From the NCBI GenBank assembly GCA_036785665.1, contig JAXIVJ010000163.1:124001-188000 (forward strand): 64,000 nucleotides of DNA, in the 5' to 3' direction. A program made the translations under genes and the position numbers. Below are positions 11,363-25,483 of the stretch, in pieces. This DNA comes from Chirona hameri. Taxonomy: Eukaryota > Arthropoda > Thecostraca > Balanomorpha > Balanidae. The number at the start of each line of letters is the position of its first letter. Positions within the stretch are counted from its first letter, which is position 1. The notes beneath the pieces were generated by a model, which ran no database searches, was not told the origin of the DNA, and worked only from the letters and a program-made list of their open reading frames with translations.

Positions 11363-14300
11363 GACGCCTTCACTTGCCAGAGGGGCGCCATCACTGGTCG
11401 GAGGGGCGCCGTCACTGGTCGAAGAGGCTCAGACGCACACCCAGAAAACATGGGTGGAAATAAGGGTGGATGTTTTCAGATAAAAGTTAGTGTGGCAAAC
11501 TATCACATTGCCTGTTTATTTTCCATGCTTGAAGTGAAAATAATCATTTTAAAGCCAGGGACCGTTCAAATCTGACAAAAGTTGGTGGGGCCAAGCGGGA
11601 AGTTGTTGGACCATTTGAAGAAATTCCACCCGCCCTTCACTTCACAATAAAAGTTAGTGGGGCAAAATATCAAAATATATTCAAAATATATTCCACCCGC
11701 CCTTCACTTCAAAATAAAAGTTAGTGGGGCAAAATATCACATTGCCTGGTTGAAGTGAAAATAATCATGCCAGAGGGGCGCATGATTACTTGCCAGAGGG
11801 GCGGGCGCCTTCAATGGTCGAAGGGGCGCCTTCACTTGCCAGAGGGGCGCCATCACTGGTCGGAGGGGCGCCGTCACTGGTCGAAGAGGCTCAGACGCAC
11901 ACCCAGAAAACATGGGTGGAAATAAGGGTGGATGTTTTCAGATAAAAGTTAGTGTGGCAAACTATCACATTGCCTGTTTATTTTCCATGCTTGAAGTGAA
12001 AATAATCATTTTAAAGCCAGGGACCGTTCAAATCTGACAAAAGTTGGTGGGGCCAAGCGGGAAGTTGTTGGACCATTTGAAGAAATTCCACCCGCCCTTC
12101 ACTTCACAATAAAAGTTAGTGGGGCAAAATATCAAAATATATTCAAAATATATTCCACCCGCCCTTCACTTCAAAATAAAAGTTAGTGGGGCAAAATATC
12201 ACATTGCCTGGTTGAAGTGAAAATAATCATGCCAGAGGGGCGCATGATTACTTGCCAGAGGGGCGGGCGCCTTCAATGGTCGAAGGGGCGCCTTCACTTG
12301 CCAGAGGGGCGCCATCACTGGTCGGAGGGGCGCCGTCACTGGTCGAAGAGGCTCAGACGCACACCCAGAAAACATGGGTGGAAATAAGGGTGGATGTTTT
12401 CAGATAAAAGTTAGTGTGGCAAACTATCACATTGCCTGTTTATTTTCCATGCTTGAAGTGAAAATAATCATTTTAAAGCCAGGGACCGTTCAAATCTGAC
12501 AAAAGTTGGTGGGGCCAAGCGGGAAGTTGTTGGACCATTTGAAGAAATTCCACCCGCCCTTCACTTCACAATAAAAGTTAGTGGGGCAAAATATCAAAAT
12601 ATATTCAAAATATATTCCACCCGCCCTTCACTTCAAAATAAAAGTTAGTGGGGCAAAATATCACATTGCCTGGTTGAAGTGAAAATAATCATGCCAGAGG
12701 GGCGCATGATTACTTGCCAGAGGGGCGGGCGCCTTCAATGGTCGAAGGGGCGCCTTCACTTGCCAGAGGGGCGCCATCACTGGTCGGAGGGGCGCCGTCA
12801 CTGGTCGAAGAGGCTCAGACGCACACCCAGAAAACATGGGTGGAAATAAGGGTGGATGTTTTCAGATAAAAGTTAGTGTGGCAAACTATCACATTGCCTG
12901 TTTATTTTCCATGCTTGAAGTGAAAATAATCATTTTAAAGCCAGGGACCGTTCAAATCTGACAAAAGTTGGTGGGGCCAAGCGGGAAGTTGTTGGACCAT
13001 TTGAAGAAATTCCACCCGCCCTTCACTTCACAATAAAAGTTAGTGGGGCAAAATATCAAAATATATTCAAAATATATTCCACCCGCCCTTCACTTCACAA
13101 TAAAAGTCAGTGGGGCAAAATATCACATTGCCTGGTTGAAGTGAAAATAATCATGCCAGAGGGGCGCATGATTACTTGCCAGAGGGGCGGGCGCCTTCAA
13201 TGGTCGAAGGGGCGCCTTCACTTGCCAGAGGGGCGCCATCACTGGTCGGAGGGGCGCCGTCACTGGTCGAAGAGGCTCAGACGCACACCCAGAAAACATG
13301 GGTGGAAATAAGGGTGGATGTTTTCAGATAAAAGTTAGTGTGGCAAACTATCACATTGCCTGTTTATTTTCCATGCTTGAAGTGAAAATAATCATTTTAA
13401 AGCCAGGGACCGTACAAATCTGACAAAAGTTGGTGGGGCCAAGCGGGAAGTTGTTGGACCATTTGAAGGAATTCCACCCGCCCTTCACTTCACAATAAAA
13501 GTTAGTGGGGCAAAATATCAAAATATATTCAAAATATATTCCACCCGCCCTTCACTTCAAAATAAAAGTTAGTGGGGCAAAATATCACATTGCCTGGTTG
13601 AAGTGAAAATAATCATGCCAGAGGGGCGCATGATTACTTGCCAGAGGGGCGGGCGCCTTCAATGGTCGAAGGGGCGCCTTCACTTGCCAGAGGGGCGCCA
13701 TCACTGGTCGGAGGGGCGCCGTCACTGGTCGAAGAGGCTCAGACGCACACCCAGAAAACATGGGTGGAAATAAGGGTGGATGTTTTCAGATAAAAGTTAG
13801 TGTGGCAAACTATCACATTGCCTGTTTATTTTCCATGCTTGAAGTGAAAATAATCATTTTAAAGCCAGGGACCGTTCAAATCTGACAAAAGTTGGTGGGG
13901 CCAAGCGGGAAGTTGTTGGACCATTTGAAGAAATTCCACCCGCCCTTCACTTCACAATAAAAGTTAGTGGGGCAAAATATCAAAATATATTCAAAATATA
14001 TTCCACCCGCCCTTCACTTCAAAATAAAATTTAGTGGGGCAAAATATCACATTGCCTGGTTGAAGTGAAAATAATCATGCCAGAGGGGCGCATGATTACT
14101 TGCCAGAGGGGCGGGCGCCTTCAATGGTCGAAGGGGCGCCTTCACTTGCCAGAGGGGCGCCATCACTGGTCGGAGGGGCGCCGTCACTGGTCGAAGAGGC
14201 TCAGACGCACACCCAAAAAACATGGGTGGAAATAAGGGTGGATGTTTTCAGATAAAAGTTAGTGTGGCAAACTATCACATTGCCTGTTTATTTTCCATGC

Positions 14301-14583
14301 TTGAAGTGAAAATAATCATTTTAAAGCCAGGGACCGTTCAAATCTGACAAAAGTTGGTGGGGCCAAGCGGGAAGTTGTTGGACCATTTGAAGAAATTCCA
14401 CCCGCCCTTCACTTCACAATAAAAGTTAGTGGGGCAAAATATCAAAATATATTCAAAATATATTCCACCCGCCCTTCACTTCAAAATAAAAGTTAGTGGG
14501 GCAAAATATCACATTGCCTGGTTGAAGTGAAAATAATCATGCCAGAGGGGCGCATGATTACTTGCCAGAGGGGCGGGCGCCTT
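11363..14583 (+). repeat. Segment duplicated at 20581-23801 (20-unit offset)
   Basis: Shared rare markers are 'gggacgcc' (11363), 'aaagtcagt' near 13107, 'cgtacaaat' (13411), 'gaaggaatt' near 13467, 'aaaatttag' near 14029 and the 21-bp deletion at 14583. Each recurs 9,218 bp downstream. This equals 20 x 462 minus the 21-bp deletion and the 1-bp deletion, except before those indels. The left limit lies between 10888 and 11363 and the right limit between 14583 and 14905. Recent unequal exchange or block amplification is the simplest explanation. Confidence 0.85.
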
Positions 14584-14763
14584 CACTTGCCAGAGGGGCG
14601 CCATCACTGGTCGGAGGGGCGCCGTCACTGGTCGAAGAGGCTCAGACGCACACCCAGAAAACATGGGTGGAAATAAGGGTGGATGTTTTCAGATAAAAGT
14701 TAGTGTGGCAAACTATCACATTGCCTGTTTATTTTCCATGCTTGAAGTGAAAATAATCATTTT
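14323..14763 (+). repeat. 441-bp unit lacking one 21-bp subrepeat
   Basis: Here 'gcgccttc' joins directly to 'acttgccag' near 14585, skipping one complete GC subrepeat. The deletion is exactly 21 bp and keeps the minisatellite register, as expected for slippage. The same deleted unit occurs at 23541, carried there by the segmental duplication. Confidence 0.92.
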
Positions 14764-17073
14764 AAAGCCAGGGACCGTTCAAATCTGACAAAAGTTGGTG
14801 GGGCCAAGCGGGAAGTTGTTGGACCATTTGAAGAAATTCCACCCGCCCTTCACTTCACAATAAAAGTTAGTGGGGCAAAATATCAAAATATATTCAAAAT
14901 ATATACCACCCGCCCTTCACTTCAAAATAAAAGTTAGTGGGGCAAAATATCACATTGCCTGGTTGAAGTGAAAATAATCATGCCAGAGGGGCGCATGATT
15001 ACTTGCCAGAGGGGCGGACGCCTTCAATGGTCGAAGGGGCGCCTTCACTTGCCAGAGGGGCGCCATCACTGGTCGGAGGGGCGCCGTCACTGGTCGAAGA
15101 GGCTCAGACGCACACCCAGAAAACATGGGTGGAAATAAGGGTGGATGTTTTCAGATAAAAGTTAGTGTGGCAAACTATCACATTGCCTGTTTATTTTCCA
15201 TGCTTGAAGTGAAAATAATCATTTTAAAGCCAGGGACCGTTCAAATCTGACAAAAGTTGGTGGGGCCAAGCGGGAAGTTGTTGGACCATTTGAAGAAATT
15301 CCACCCGCCCTTCACTTCACAATAAAAGTTAGTGGGGCAAAATATCAAAATATATTCAAAATATATTCCACCCGCCCTTCACTTCAAAATAAAAGTTAGT
15401 GGGGCAAAATATCACATTGCCTGGTTGAAGTGAAAATAATCATGCCAGAGGGGCGCATGATTACTTGCCAGAGGGGCGGGCGCCTTCAATGGTCGAAGGG
15501 GCGCCTTCACTTGCCAGAGGGGCGCCATCACTGGTCGGAGGGGCGCCGTCACTGGTCGAAGAGGCTCAGACGCACACCCAGAAAACATGGGTGGAAATAA
15601 GGGTGGATGTTTTCAGATAAAAGTTAGTGTGGCAAACTATCACATTGCCTGTTTATTTTCCATGCTTGAAGTGAAAATAATCATTTTAAAGCCAGGGACC
15701 GTTCAAATCTGACAAAAGTTGGTGGGGCCAAGCGGGAAGTTGTTGGACCATTTGAAGAAATTCCACCCGCCCTTCACTTCACAATAAAAGTTAGTGGGGC
15801 AAAATATCAAAATATATTCAAAATATATTCCACCCGCCCTTCACTTCAAAATAAAAGTTAGTGGGGCAAAATATCACATTGCCTGGTTGAAGTGAAAATA
15901 ATCATGCCAGAGGGGCGCATGATTACTTGCCAGAGGGGCGGGCGCCTTCAATGGTCGAAGGGGCGCCTTCACTTGCCAGAGGGGCGCCATCACTGGTCGG
16001 AGGGGCGCCGTCACTGGTCGAAGAGGCTCAGACGCACACCCAGAAAACATGGGTGGAAATAAGGGTGGATGTTTTCAGATAAAAGTTAGTGTGGCAAACT
16101 ATCACATTGCCTGTTTATTTTCCATGCTTGAAGTGAAAATAATCATTTTAAAGCCAGGGACCGTTCAAATCTGACAAAAGTTGGTGGGGCCAAGCGGGAA
16201 GTTGTTGGACCATTTGAAGAAATTCCACCCGCCCTTCACTTCACAATAAAAGTTAGTGGGGCAAAATATCAAAATATATTCAAAATATATTCCACCCGCC
16301 CTTCACTTCAAAATAAAAGTTAGTGGGGCAAAATATCACATTGCCTGGTTGAAGTGAAAATAATCATGCCAGAGGGGCGCATGATTACTTGCCAGAGGGG
16401 CGGGCGCCTTCAATGGTCGAAGGGGCGCCTTCACTTGCCAGAGGGGCGCCATCACTGGTCGGAGGGGCGCCGTCACTGGTCGAAGAGGCTCAGACGCACA
16501 CCCAGAAAACATGGGTGGAAATAAGGGTGGATGTTTTCAGATAAAAGTTAGTGTGGCAAACTATCATATTGCCTGTTTATTTTCCATGCTTGAAGTGAAA
16601 ATAATCATTTTAAAGCCAGGGACCGTTCAAATCTGACAAAAGTTGGTGGGGCCAAGCGGGAAGTTGTTGGACCATTTGAAGAAATTCCACCCGCCCTTCA
16701 CTTCACAATAAAAGTTAGTGGGGCAAAATATCAAAATATATTCAAAATATATTCCACCCGCCCTTCACTTCAAAATAAAAGTTAGTGGGGCAAAATATCA
16801 CATTGCCTGGTTGAAGTGAAAATAATCATGCCAGAGGGGCGCATGATTACTTGCCAGAGGGGCGGGCGCCTTCAATGGTCGAAGGGGCGCCTTCACTTGC
16901 CAGAGGGGCGCCATCACTGGTCGGAGGGGCGCCGTCACTGGTCGAAGAGGCTCAGACGCACACCCAGAAAACATGGGTGGAAATAAGGGTGGATGTTTTC
17001 AGATAAAAGTTAGTGTGGCAAACTATCACATTGCCTGTTTATTTTCCATGCTTGAAGTGAAAATAATCATTTT

Positions 17074-17535
17074 AAAGCCAGGGACCGTTCAAATCTGACA
17101 AAAGTTGGTGGGGCCAAGCGGGAAGTTGTTGGACCATTTGAAGAAATTCCACCCGCCCTTCACTTCACAATAAAAGTTAGTGGGGCAAAATATCAAAATA
17201 TATTCAAAATATATTCCACCCGCCCTTCACTTCACAATAAAAGTTAGTGGGGCAAAATATCACATTGCCTGGTTGAAGTGAAAATAATCATGCCAGAGGG
17301 GCGCATGATTACTTGCCAGAGGGGCGGGCGCCTTCACTGGTCGAAGGGGCGCCTTCACTTGCCAGAGGGGCGCCATCACTGGTCGGAGGGGCGCCGTCAC
17401 TGGTCGAAGAGGCTCAGACGCACACCCAGAAAACATGGGTGGAAATAAGGGTGGATGTTTTCAGATAAAAGTTAGTGTGGCAAACTATCACATTGCCTGT
17501 TTATTTTCCATGCTTGAAGTGAAAATAATCATTTT
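17074..17535 (+). repeat. Type B unit, fourth in left arm
   Basis: It carries both B markers (cttcactgg at 17332). The following unit (17536-17997) has 'atatacc' at 17678 and 'ggacgcc' near 17788, the same order as at 5545-6468. The offset is 11,529 bp, or 25 units minus 21 bp. One unit further right the offset to the same source region becomes 26 units, so a single unit was gained in between. Confidence 0.82.
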
Positions 17536-20500
17536 AAAGCCAGGGACCGTTCAAATCTGACAAAAGTTGGTGGGGCCAAGCGGGAAGTTGTTGGACCATT
17601 TGAAGAAATTCCACCCGCCCTTCACTTCACAATAAAAGTTAGTGGGGCAAAATATCAAAATATATTCAAAATATATACCACCCGCCCTTCACTTCAAAAT
17701 AAAAGTTAGTGGGGAAAAATATCACATTGCCTGGTTGAAGTGAAAATAATCATGCCAGAGGGGCGCATGATTACTTGCCAGAGGGGCGGACGCCTTCAAT
17801 GGTCGAAGGGGCGCCTTCACTTGCCAGAGGGGCGCCATCACTGGTCGGAGGGGCGCCGTCACTGGTCGAAGAGGCTCAGACGCACACCCAGAAAACATGG
17901 GTGGAAATAAGGGTGGATGTTTTCAGATAAAAGTTAGTGTGGCAAACTATCACATTGCCTGTTTATTTTCCATGCTTGAAGTGAAAATAATCATTTTAAA
18001 GCCAGGGACCGTTCAAATCTGACAAAAGTTGGTGGGGCCAAGCGGGAAGTTGTTGGACCATTTGAAGAAATTCCACCCGCCCTTCACTTCACAATAAAAG
18101 TTAGTGGGGCAAAATATCAAAATATATTCAAAATATATTCCACCCGCCCTTCACTTCAAAATAAAAGTTAGTGGGGCAAAATATCACATTGCCTGGTTGA
18201 AGTGAAAATAATCATGCCAGAGGGGCGCATGATTACTTGCCAGAGGGGCGGGCGCCTTCAATGGTCGAAGGGGCGCCTTCACTTGCCAGAGGGGCGCCAT
18301 CACTGGTCGGAGGGGCGCCGTCACTGGTCGAAGAGGCTCAGACGCACACCCAGAAAACATGGGTGGAAATAAGGGTGGATGTTTTCAGATAAAAGTTAGT
18401 GTGGCAAACTATCACATTGCCTGTTTATTTTCCATGCTTGAAGTGAAAATAATCATTTTAAAGCCAGGGACCGTTCAAATCTGACAAAAGTTGGTGGGGC
18501 CAAGCGGGAAGTTGTTGGACCATTTGAAGAAATTCCACCCGCCCTTCACTTCACAATAAAAGTTAGTGGGGCAAAATATCAAAATATATTCAAAATATAT
18601 TCCACCCGCCCTTCACTTCAAAATAAAAGTTAGTGGGGCAAAATATCACATTGCCTGGTTGAAGTGAAAATAATCATGCCAGAGGGGCGCATGATTACTT
18701 GCCAGAGGGGCGGGCGCCTTCAATGGTCGAAGGGGCGCCTTCACTTGCCAGAGGGGCGCCATCACTGGTCGGAGGGGCGCCGTCACTGGTCGAAGAGGCT
18801 CAGACGCACACCCAGAAAACATGGGTGGAAATAAGGGTGGATGTTTTCAGATAAAAGTTAGTGTGGCAAACTATCACATTGCCTGTTTATTTTCCATGCT
18901 TGAAGTGAAAATAATCATTTTAAAGCCAGGGACCGTTCAAATCTGACAAAAGTTGGTGGGGCCAAGCGGGAAGTTGTTGGACCATTTGAAGAAATTCCAC
19001 CCGCTCTTCACTTCACAATAAAAGTTAGTGGGGCAAAATATCAAAATATATTCAAAATATATTCCACCCGCCCTTCACTTCAAAATAAAAGTTAGTGGGG
19101 CAAAATATCACATTGCCTGGTTGAAGTGAAAATAATCATGCCAGAGGGGCGCATGATTACTTGCCAGAGGGGCGGGCGCCTTCAATGGTCGAAGGGGCGC
19201 CTTCACTTGCCAGAGGGGCGCCATCACTGGTCGGAGGGGCGCCGTCACTGGTCGAAGAGGCTCAGACGCACACCCAGAAAACATGGGTGGAAATAAGGGT
19301 GGATGTTTTCAGATAAAAGTTAGTGTGGCAAACTATCACATTGCCTGTTTATTTTCCATGCTTGAAGTGAAAATAATCTTTTTAAAGCCAGGGACCGTTC
19401 AAATCTGACAAAAGTTGGTGGGGCCAAGCGGGAAGTTGTTGGACCATTTGAAGAAATTCCACCCGCCCTTCACTTCACAATAAAAGTTAGTGGGGCAAAA
19501 TATCAAAATATATTCAAAATATATTCCACCCGCCCTTCACTTCAAAATAAAAGTTAGTGGGGCAAAATATCACATTGCCTGGTTGAAGTGAAAATAATCA
19601 TGCCAGAGGGGCGCATGATTACTTGCCAGAGGGGCGGGCGCCTTCAATGGTCGAAGGGGCGCCTTCACTTGCCAGAGGGGCGCCATCACTGGTCGGAGGG
19701 GCGCCGTCACTGGTCGAAGAGGCTCAGACGCACACCCAGAAAACATGGGTGGAAATAAGGGTGGATGTTTTCAGATAAAAGTTAGTGTGGCAAACTATCA
19801 CATTGCCTGTTTATTTTTCATGCTTGAAGTGAAAATAATCATTTTAAAGCCAGGGACCGTTCAAATCTGACAAAAGTTGGTGGGGCCAAGCGGGAAGTTG
19901 TTGGACCATTTGAAGAAATTCCACCCGCCCTTCACTTCACAATAAAAGTTAGTGGGGCAAAATATCAAAATATATTCAAAATATATTCCACCCGCCCTTC
20001 ACTTCAAAATAAAAGTTAGTGGGGCAAAATATCACATTGCCTGGTTGAAGTGAAAATAATCATGCCAGAGGGGCGCATGATTACTTGCCAGAGGGGCGGG
20101 CGCCTTCAATGGTCGAAGGGGCGCCTTCACTTGCCAGAGGGGCGCCATCACTGGTCGGAGGGGCGCCGTCACTGGTCGAAGAGGCTCAGACGCACACCCA
20201 GAAAACATGGGTGGAAATAAGGGTGGATGTTTTCAGATAAAAGTTAGTGTGGCAAACTATCACATTGCCTGTTTATTTTCCATGCTTGAAGTGAAAATAA
20301 TCATTTTAAAGCCAGGGACCGTTCAAATCTGACAAAAGTTGGTGGGGCCAAGCGGGAAGTTGTTGGACCATTTGAAGAAATTCCACCCGCCCTTCACTTC
20401 ACAATAAAGTTAGTGGGGCAAAATATCAAAATATATTCAAAATATATTCCACCCGCCCTTCACTTCAAAATAAAAGTTAGTGGGGCAAAATATCACATTG

Positions 20501-20580
20501 CCTGGTTGAAGTGAAAATAATCATGCCAGAGGGGCGCATGATTACTTGCCAGAGGGGCGGGCGCCTTCAATGGTCGAAGG

Positions 20581-23500
20581 GACGCCTTCACTTGCCAGAG
20601 GGGCGCCATCACTGGTCGGAGGGGCGCCGTCACTGGTCGAAGAGGCTCAGACGCACACCCAGAAAACATGGGTGGAAATAAGGGTGGATGTTTTCAGATA
20701 AAAGTTAGTGTGGCAAACTATCACATTGCCTGTTTATTTTCCATGCTTGAAGTGAAAATAATCATTTTAAAGCCAGGGACCGTTCAAATCTGACAAAAGT
20801 TGGTGGGGCCAAGCGGGAAGTTGTTGGACCATTTGAAGAAATTCCACCCGCCCTTCACTTCACAATAAAAGTTAGTGGGGCAAAATATCAAAATATATTC
20901 AAAATATATTCCACCCGCCCTTCACTTCAAAATAAAAGTTAGTGGGGCAAAATATCACATTGCCTGGTTGAAGTGAAAATAATCATGCCAGAGGGGCGCA
21001 TGATTACTTGCCAGAGGGGCGGGCGCCTTCAATGGTCGAAGGGGCGCCTTCACTTGCCAGAGGGGCGCCATCACTGGTCAGAGGGGCGCCGTCACTGGTC
21101 GAAGAGGCTCAGACGCACACCCAGAAAACATGGGTGGAAATAAGGGTGGATGTTTTCAGATAAAAGTTATTGTGGCAAACTATCACATTGCCTGTTTATT
21201 TTCCATGCTTGAAGTGAAAATAATCATTTTAAAGCCAAGGACCGTTCAAATCTGACAAAAGTTGGTGGGGCCAAGCGGGAAGTTGTTGGACCATTTGAAG
21301 AAATTCCACCCGCCCTTCACTTCACAATAAAAGTTAGTGGGGCAAAATATCAAAATATATTCAAAATATATTCCACCCGCCCTTCACTTCAAAATAAAAG
21401 TTAGTGGGGCAAAATATCACATTGCCTGGTTGAAGTGAAAATAATCATGCCAGAGGGGCGCATGATTACTTGCCAGAGGGGCGGGCGCCTTCAATGGTCG
21501 AAGGGGCGCCTTCACTTGCCAGAGGGGCGCCATCACTGGTCGGAGGGGCGCCGTCACTGGTCGAAGAGGCTCAGACGCACACCCAGAAAACATGGGTGGA
21601 AATAAGGGTGGATGTTTTCAGATAAAAGTTAGTGTGGCAAACTATCACATTGCCTGTTTATTTTCCATGCTTGAAGTGAAAATAATCATTTTAAAGCCAG
21701 GGACCGTTCAAATCTGACAAAAGTTGGTGGGGCCAAGCAGGAAGTTGTTGGACCATTTGAAGAAATTCCACCCGCCCTTCACTTCACAATAAAAGTTAGT
21801 GGGGCAAAATATCAAAATATATTCAAAATATATTCCACCCGCCCTTCACTTCAAAATAAAAGTTAGTGGGGCAAAATATCACATTGCCTGGTTGAAGTGA
21901 AAATAATCATGCCAGAGGGGCGCATGATTACTTGCCAGAGGGGCGGGCGCCTTCAATGGTCGAAGGGGCGCCTTCACTTGCCAGAGGGGCGCCATCACTG
22001 GTCGGAGGGGCGCCGTCACTGGTCGAAGAGGCTCAGACGCACACCCAGAAAACATGGGTGGAAATAAGGGTGGATGTTTTCAGATAAAAGTTAGTGTGGC
22101 AAACTATCACATTGCCTGTTTATTTTCCATGCTTGAAGTGAAAATAATCATTTTAAAGCCAGGGACCGTTCAAATCTGACAAAAGTTGGTGGGGCCAAGC
22201 GGGAAGTTGTTGGACCATTTGAAGAAATTCCACCCGCCCTTCACTTCACAATAAAAGTTAGTGGGGCAAAATATCAAAATATATTCAAAATATATTCCAC
22301 CCGCCCTTCACTTCACAATAAAAGTCAGTGGGGCAAAATATCACATTGCCTGGTTGAAGTGAAAATAATCATGCCAGAGGGGCGCATGATTACTTGCCAG
22401 AGGGGCGGGCGCCTTCAATGGTCGAAGGGGCGCCTTCACTTGCCAGAGGGGCGCCATCACTGGTCGGAGGGGCGCCGTCACTGGTCGAAGAGGCTCAGAC
22501 GCACACCCAGAAAACATGGGTGGAAATAAGGGTGGATGTTTTCAGATAAAAGTTAGTGTGGCAAACTATCACATTGCCTGTTTATTTTCCATGCTTGAAG
22601 TGAAAATAATCATTTTAAAGCCAGGGACCGTACAAATCTGACAAAAGTTGGTGGGGCCAAGCGGGAAGTTGTTGGACCATTTGAAGGAATTCCACCCGCC
22701 CTTCACTTCACAATAAAAGTTAGTGGGGCAAAATATCAAAATATATTCAAAATATATTCCACCCGCCCTTCACTTCAAAATAAAAGTTAGTGGGGCAAAA
22801 TATCACATTGCCTGGTTGAAGTGAAAATAATCATGCCAGAGGGGCGCATGATTACTTGCCAGAGGGGCGGGCGCCTTCAATGGTCGAAGGGGCGCCTTCA
22901 CTTGCCAGAGGGGCGCCATCACTGGTCGGAGGGGCGCCGTCACTGGTCGAAGAGGCTCAGACGCACACCCAGAAAACATGGGTGGAAATAAGGGTGGATG
23001 TTTTCAGATAAAAGTTAGTGTGGCAAACTATCACATTGCCTGTTTATTTTCCATGCTTGAAGTGAAAATAATCATTTTAAAGCCAGGGACCGTTCAAATC
23101 TGACAAAAGTTGGTGGGGCCAAGCGGGAAGTTGTTGGACCATTTGAAGAAATTCCACCCGCCCTTCACTTCACAATAAAAGTTAGTGGGGCAAAATATCA
23201 AAATATATTCAAAATATATTCCACCCGCCCTTCACTTCAAAATAAAATTTAGTGGGGCAAAATATCACATTGCCTGGTTGAAGTGAAAATAATCATGCCA
23301 GAGGGGCGCATGATTACTTGCCAGAGGGGCGGGCGCCTTCAATGGTCGAAGGGGCGCCTTCACTTGCCAGAGGGGCGCCATCACTGGTCGGAGGGGCGCC
23401 GTCACTGGTCGAAGAGGCTCAGACGCACACCCAGAAAACATGGGTGGAAATAAGGGTGGATGTTTTCAGATAAAAGTTAGTGTGGCAAACTATCACATTG

Positions 23501-23801
23501 CCTGTTTATTTTCCATGCTTGAAGTGAAAATAATCATTTTAAAGCCAGGGACCGTTCAAATCTGACAAAAGTTGGTGGGGCCAAGCGGGAAGTTGTTGGA
23601 CCATTTGAAGAAATTCCACCCGCCCTTCACTTCACAATAAAAGTTAGTGGGGCAAAATATCAAAATATATTCAAAATATATTCCACCCGCCCTTCACTTC
23701 AAAATAAAAGTTAGTGGGGCAAAATATCACATTGCCTGGTTGAAGTGAAAATAATCATGCCAGAGGGGCGCATGATTACTTGCCAGAGGGGCGGGCGCCT
23801 T
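20581..23801 (+). repeat. Downstream copy of the 11363-14583 segment
   Basis: It carries the markers of the upstream copy in the same order, plus private changes not found upstream ('ggtcagagg' near 21080, 'gttattgtgg' near 21169, 'gccaagg' near 21235, 'agcagg' near 21739). The duplication is therefore old enough to have gained a few substitutions over 3.2 kb. Confidence 0.83.
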
Positions 23802-23981
23802 CACTTGCCAGAGGGGCGCCATCACTGGTCGGAGGGGCGCCGTCACTGGTCGAAGAGGCTCAGACGCACACCCAGAAAACATGGGTGGAAATAAGGGTGG
23901 ATGTTTTCAGATAAAAGTTAGTGTGGCAAACTATCACATTGCCTGTTTATTTTCCATGCTTGAAGTGAAAATAATCATTTT
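23541..23981 (+). repeat. Second 441-bp unit lacking one 21-bp subrepeat
   Basis: The 21-bp deletion is the same as in the unit at 14323 and lies 9,218 bp downstream of it. It is therefore inherited through the segmental duplication, not an independent event. Confidence 0.9.
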
Positions 23982-25483
23982 AAAGCCAGGGACCGTTCAA
24001 ATCTGACAAAAGTTGGTGGGGCCAAGCGGGAAGTTGTTGGACCATTTGAAGAAATTCCACCCGCCCTTCACTTCACAATAAAAGTTAGTGGGGCAAAATA
24101 TCAAAATATATTCAAAATATATTCCACCCGCCCTTCACTTCAAAATAAAAGTTAGTGGGGCAAAATATCACATTGCCTGGTTGAAGTGAAAATAATCATG
24201 CCAGAGGGGCGCATGATTACTTGCCAGAGGGGCGGGCGCCTTCAATGGTCGAAGGGGCGCCTTCACTTGCCAGAGGGGCGCCATCACTGGTCGGAGGGGC
24301 GCCGTCACTGGTCGAAGAGGCTCAGACGCACACCCAGAAAACATGGGTGGAAATAAGGGTGGATGTTTTCAGATAAAAGTTAGTGTGGCAAACTATCACA
24401 TTGCCTGTTTATTTTCCATGCTTGAAGTGAAAATAATCATTTTAAAGCCAGGGACCGTTCAAATCTGACAAAAGTTGGTGGGGCCAAGCGGGAAGTTGTT
24501 GGACCATTTGAAGAAATTTCACCCGCCCTTCACTTCACAATAAAAGTTAGTGGGGCAAAATATCAAAATATATTCAAAATATATTCCACCCGCCCTTCAC
24601 TTCAAAATAAAAGTTAGTGGGGCAAAATATCACATTGCCTGGTTGAAGTGAAAATAATCATGCCAGAGGGGCGCATGATTACTTGCCAGAGGGGCGGGCG
24701 CCTTCAATGGTCGAAGGGGCGCCTTCACTTGCCAGAGGGGCGCCATCACTGGTCGGAGGGGCGCCGTCACTGGTCGAAGAGGCTCAGACGCACACCCAGA
24801 AAACATGGGTGGAAATAAGGGTGGATGTTTTCAGATAAAAGTTAGTGTGGCAAACTATCACATTGCCTGTTTATTTTCCATGCTTGAAGTGAAAATAATC
24901 ATTTTAAAGCCAGGGACCGTTCAAATCTGACAAAAGTTGGTGGGGCCAAGCGGGAAGTTGTTGGACTATTTGAAGAAATTCCACCCGCCCTTCACTTCAC
25001 AATAAAAGTTAGTGGGGCAAAATATCAAAATATATTCAAAATATATTCCACCCGCCCTTCACTTCAAAATAAAAGTTAGTGGGGCAAAATATCACATTGC
25101 CTGGTTGAAGTGAAAATAATCATGCCAGAGGGGCGCATGATTACTTGCCAGAGGGGCGGGCGCCTTCAATGGTCGAAGGGGCGCCTTCACTTGCCAGAGG
25201 GGCGCCATCACTGGTCGGAGGGGCGCCGTCACTGGTCGAAGAGGCTCAGACGCACACCCAGAAAACATGGGTGGAAATAAGGGTGGATGTTTTCAGATAA
25301 AAGTTAGTGTGGCAAACTATCACATTGCCTGTTTATTTTCCATGCTTGAAGTGAAAATAATCATTTTAAAGCCAGGGACCGTTCAAATCTGACAAAAGTT
25401 GTTGGGGCCAAGCGGGAAGTTGTTGGACCATTTGAAGAAATTCCACCCGCCCTTCACTTCACAATAAAAGTTAGTGGGGCAAA

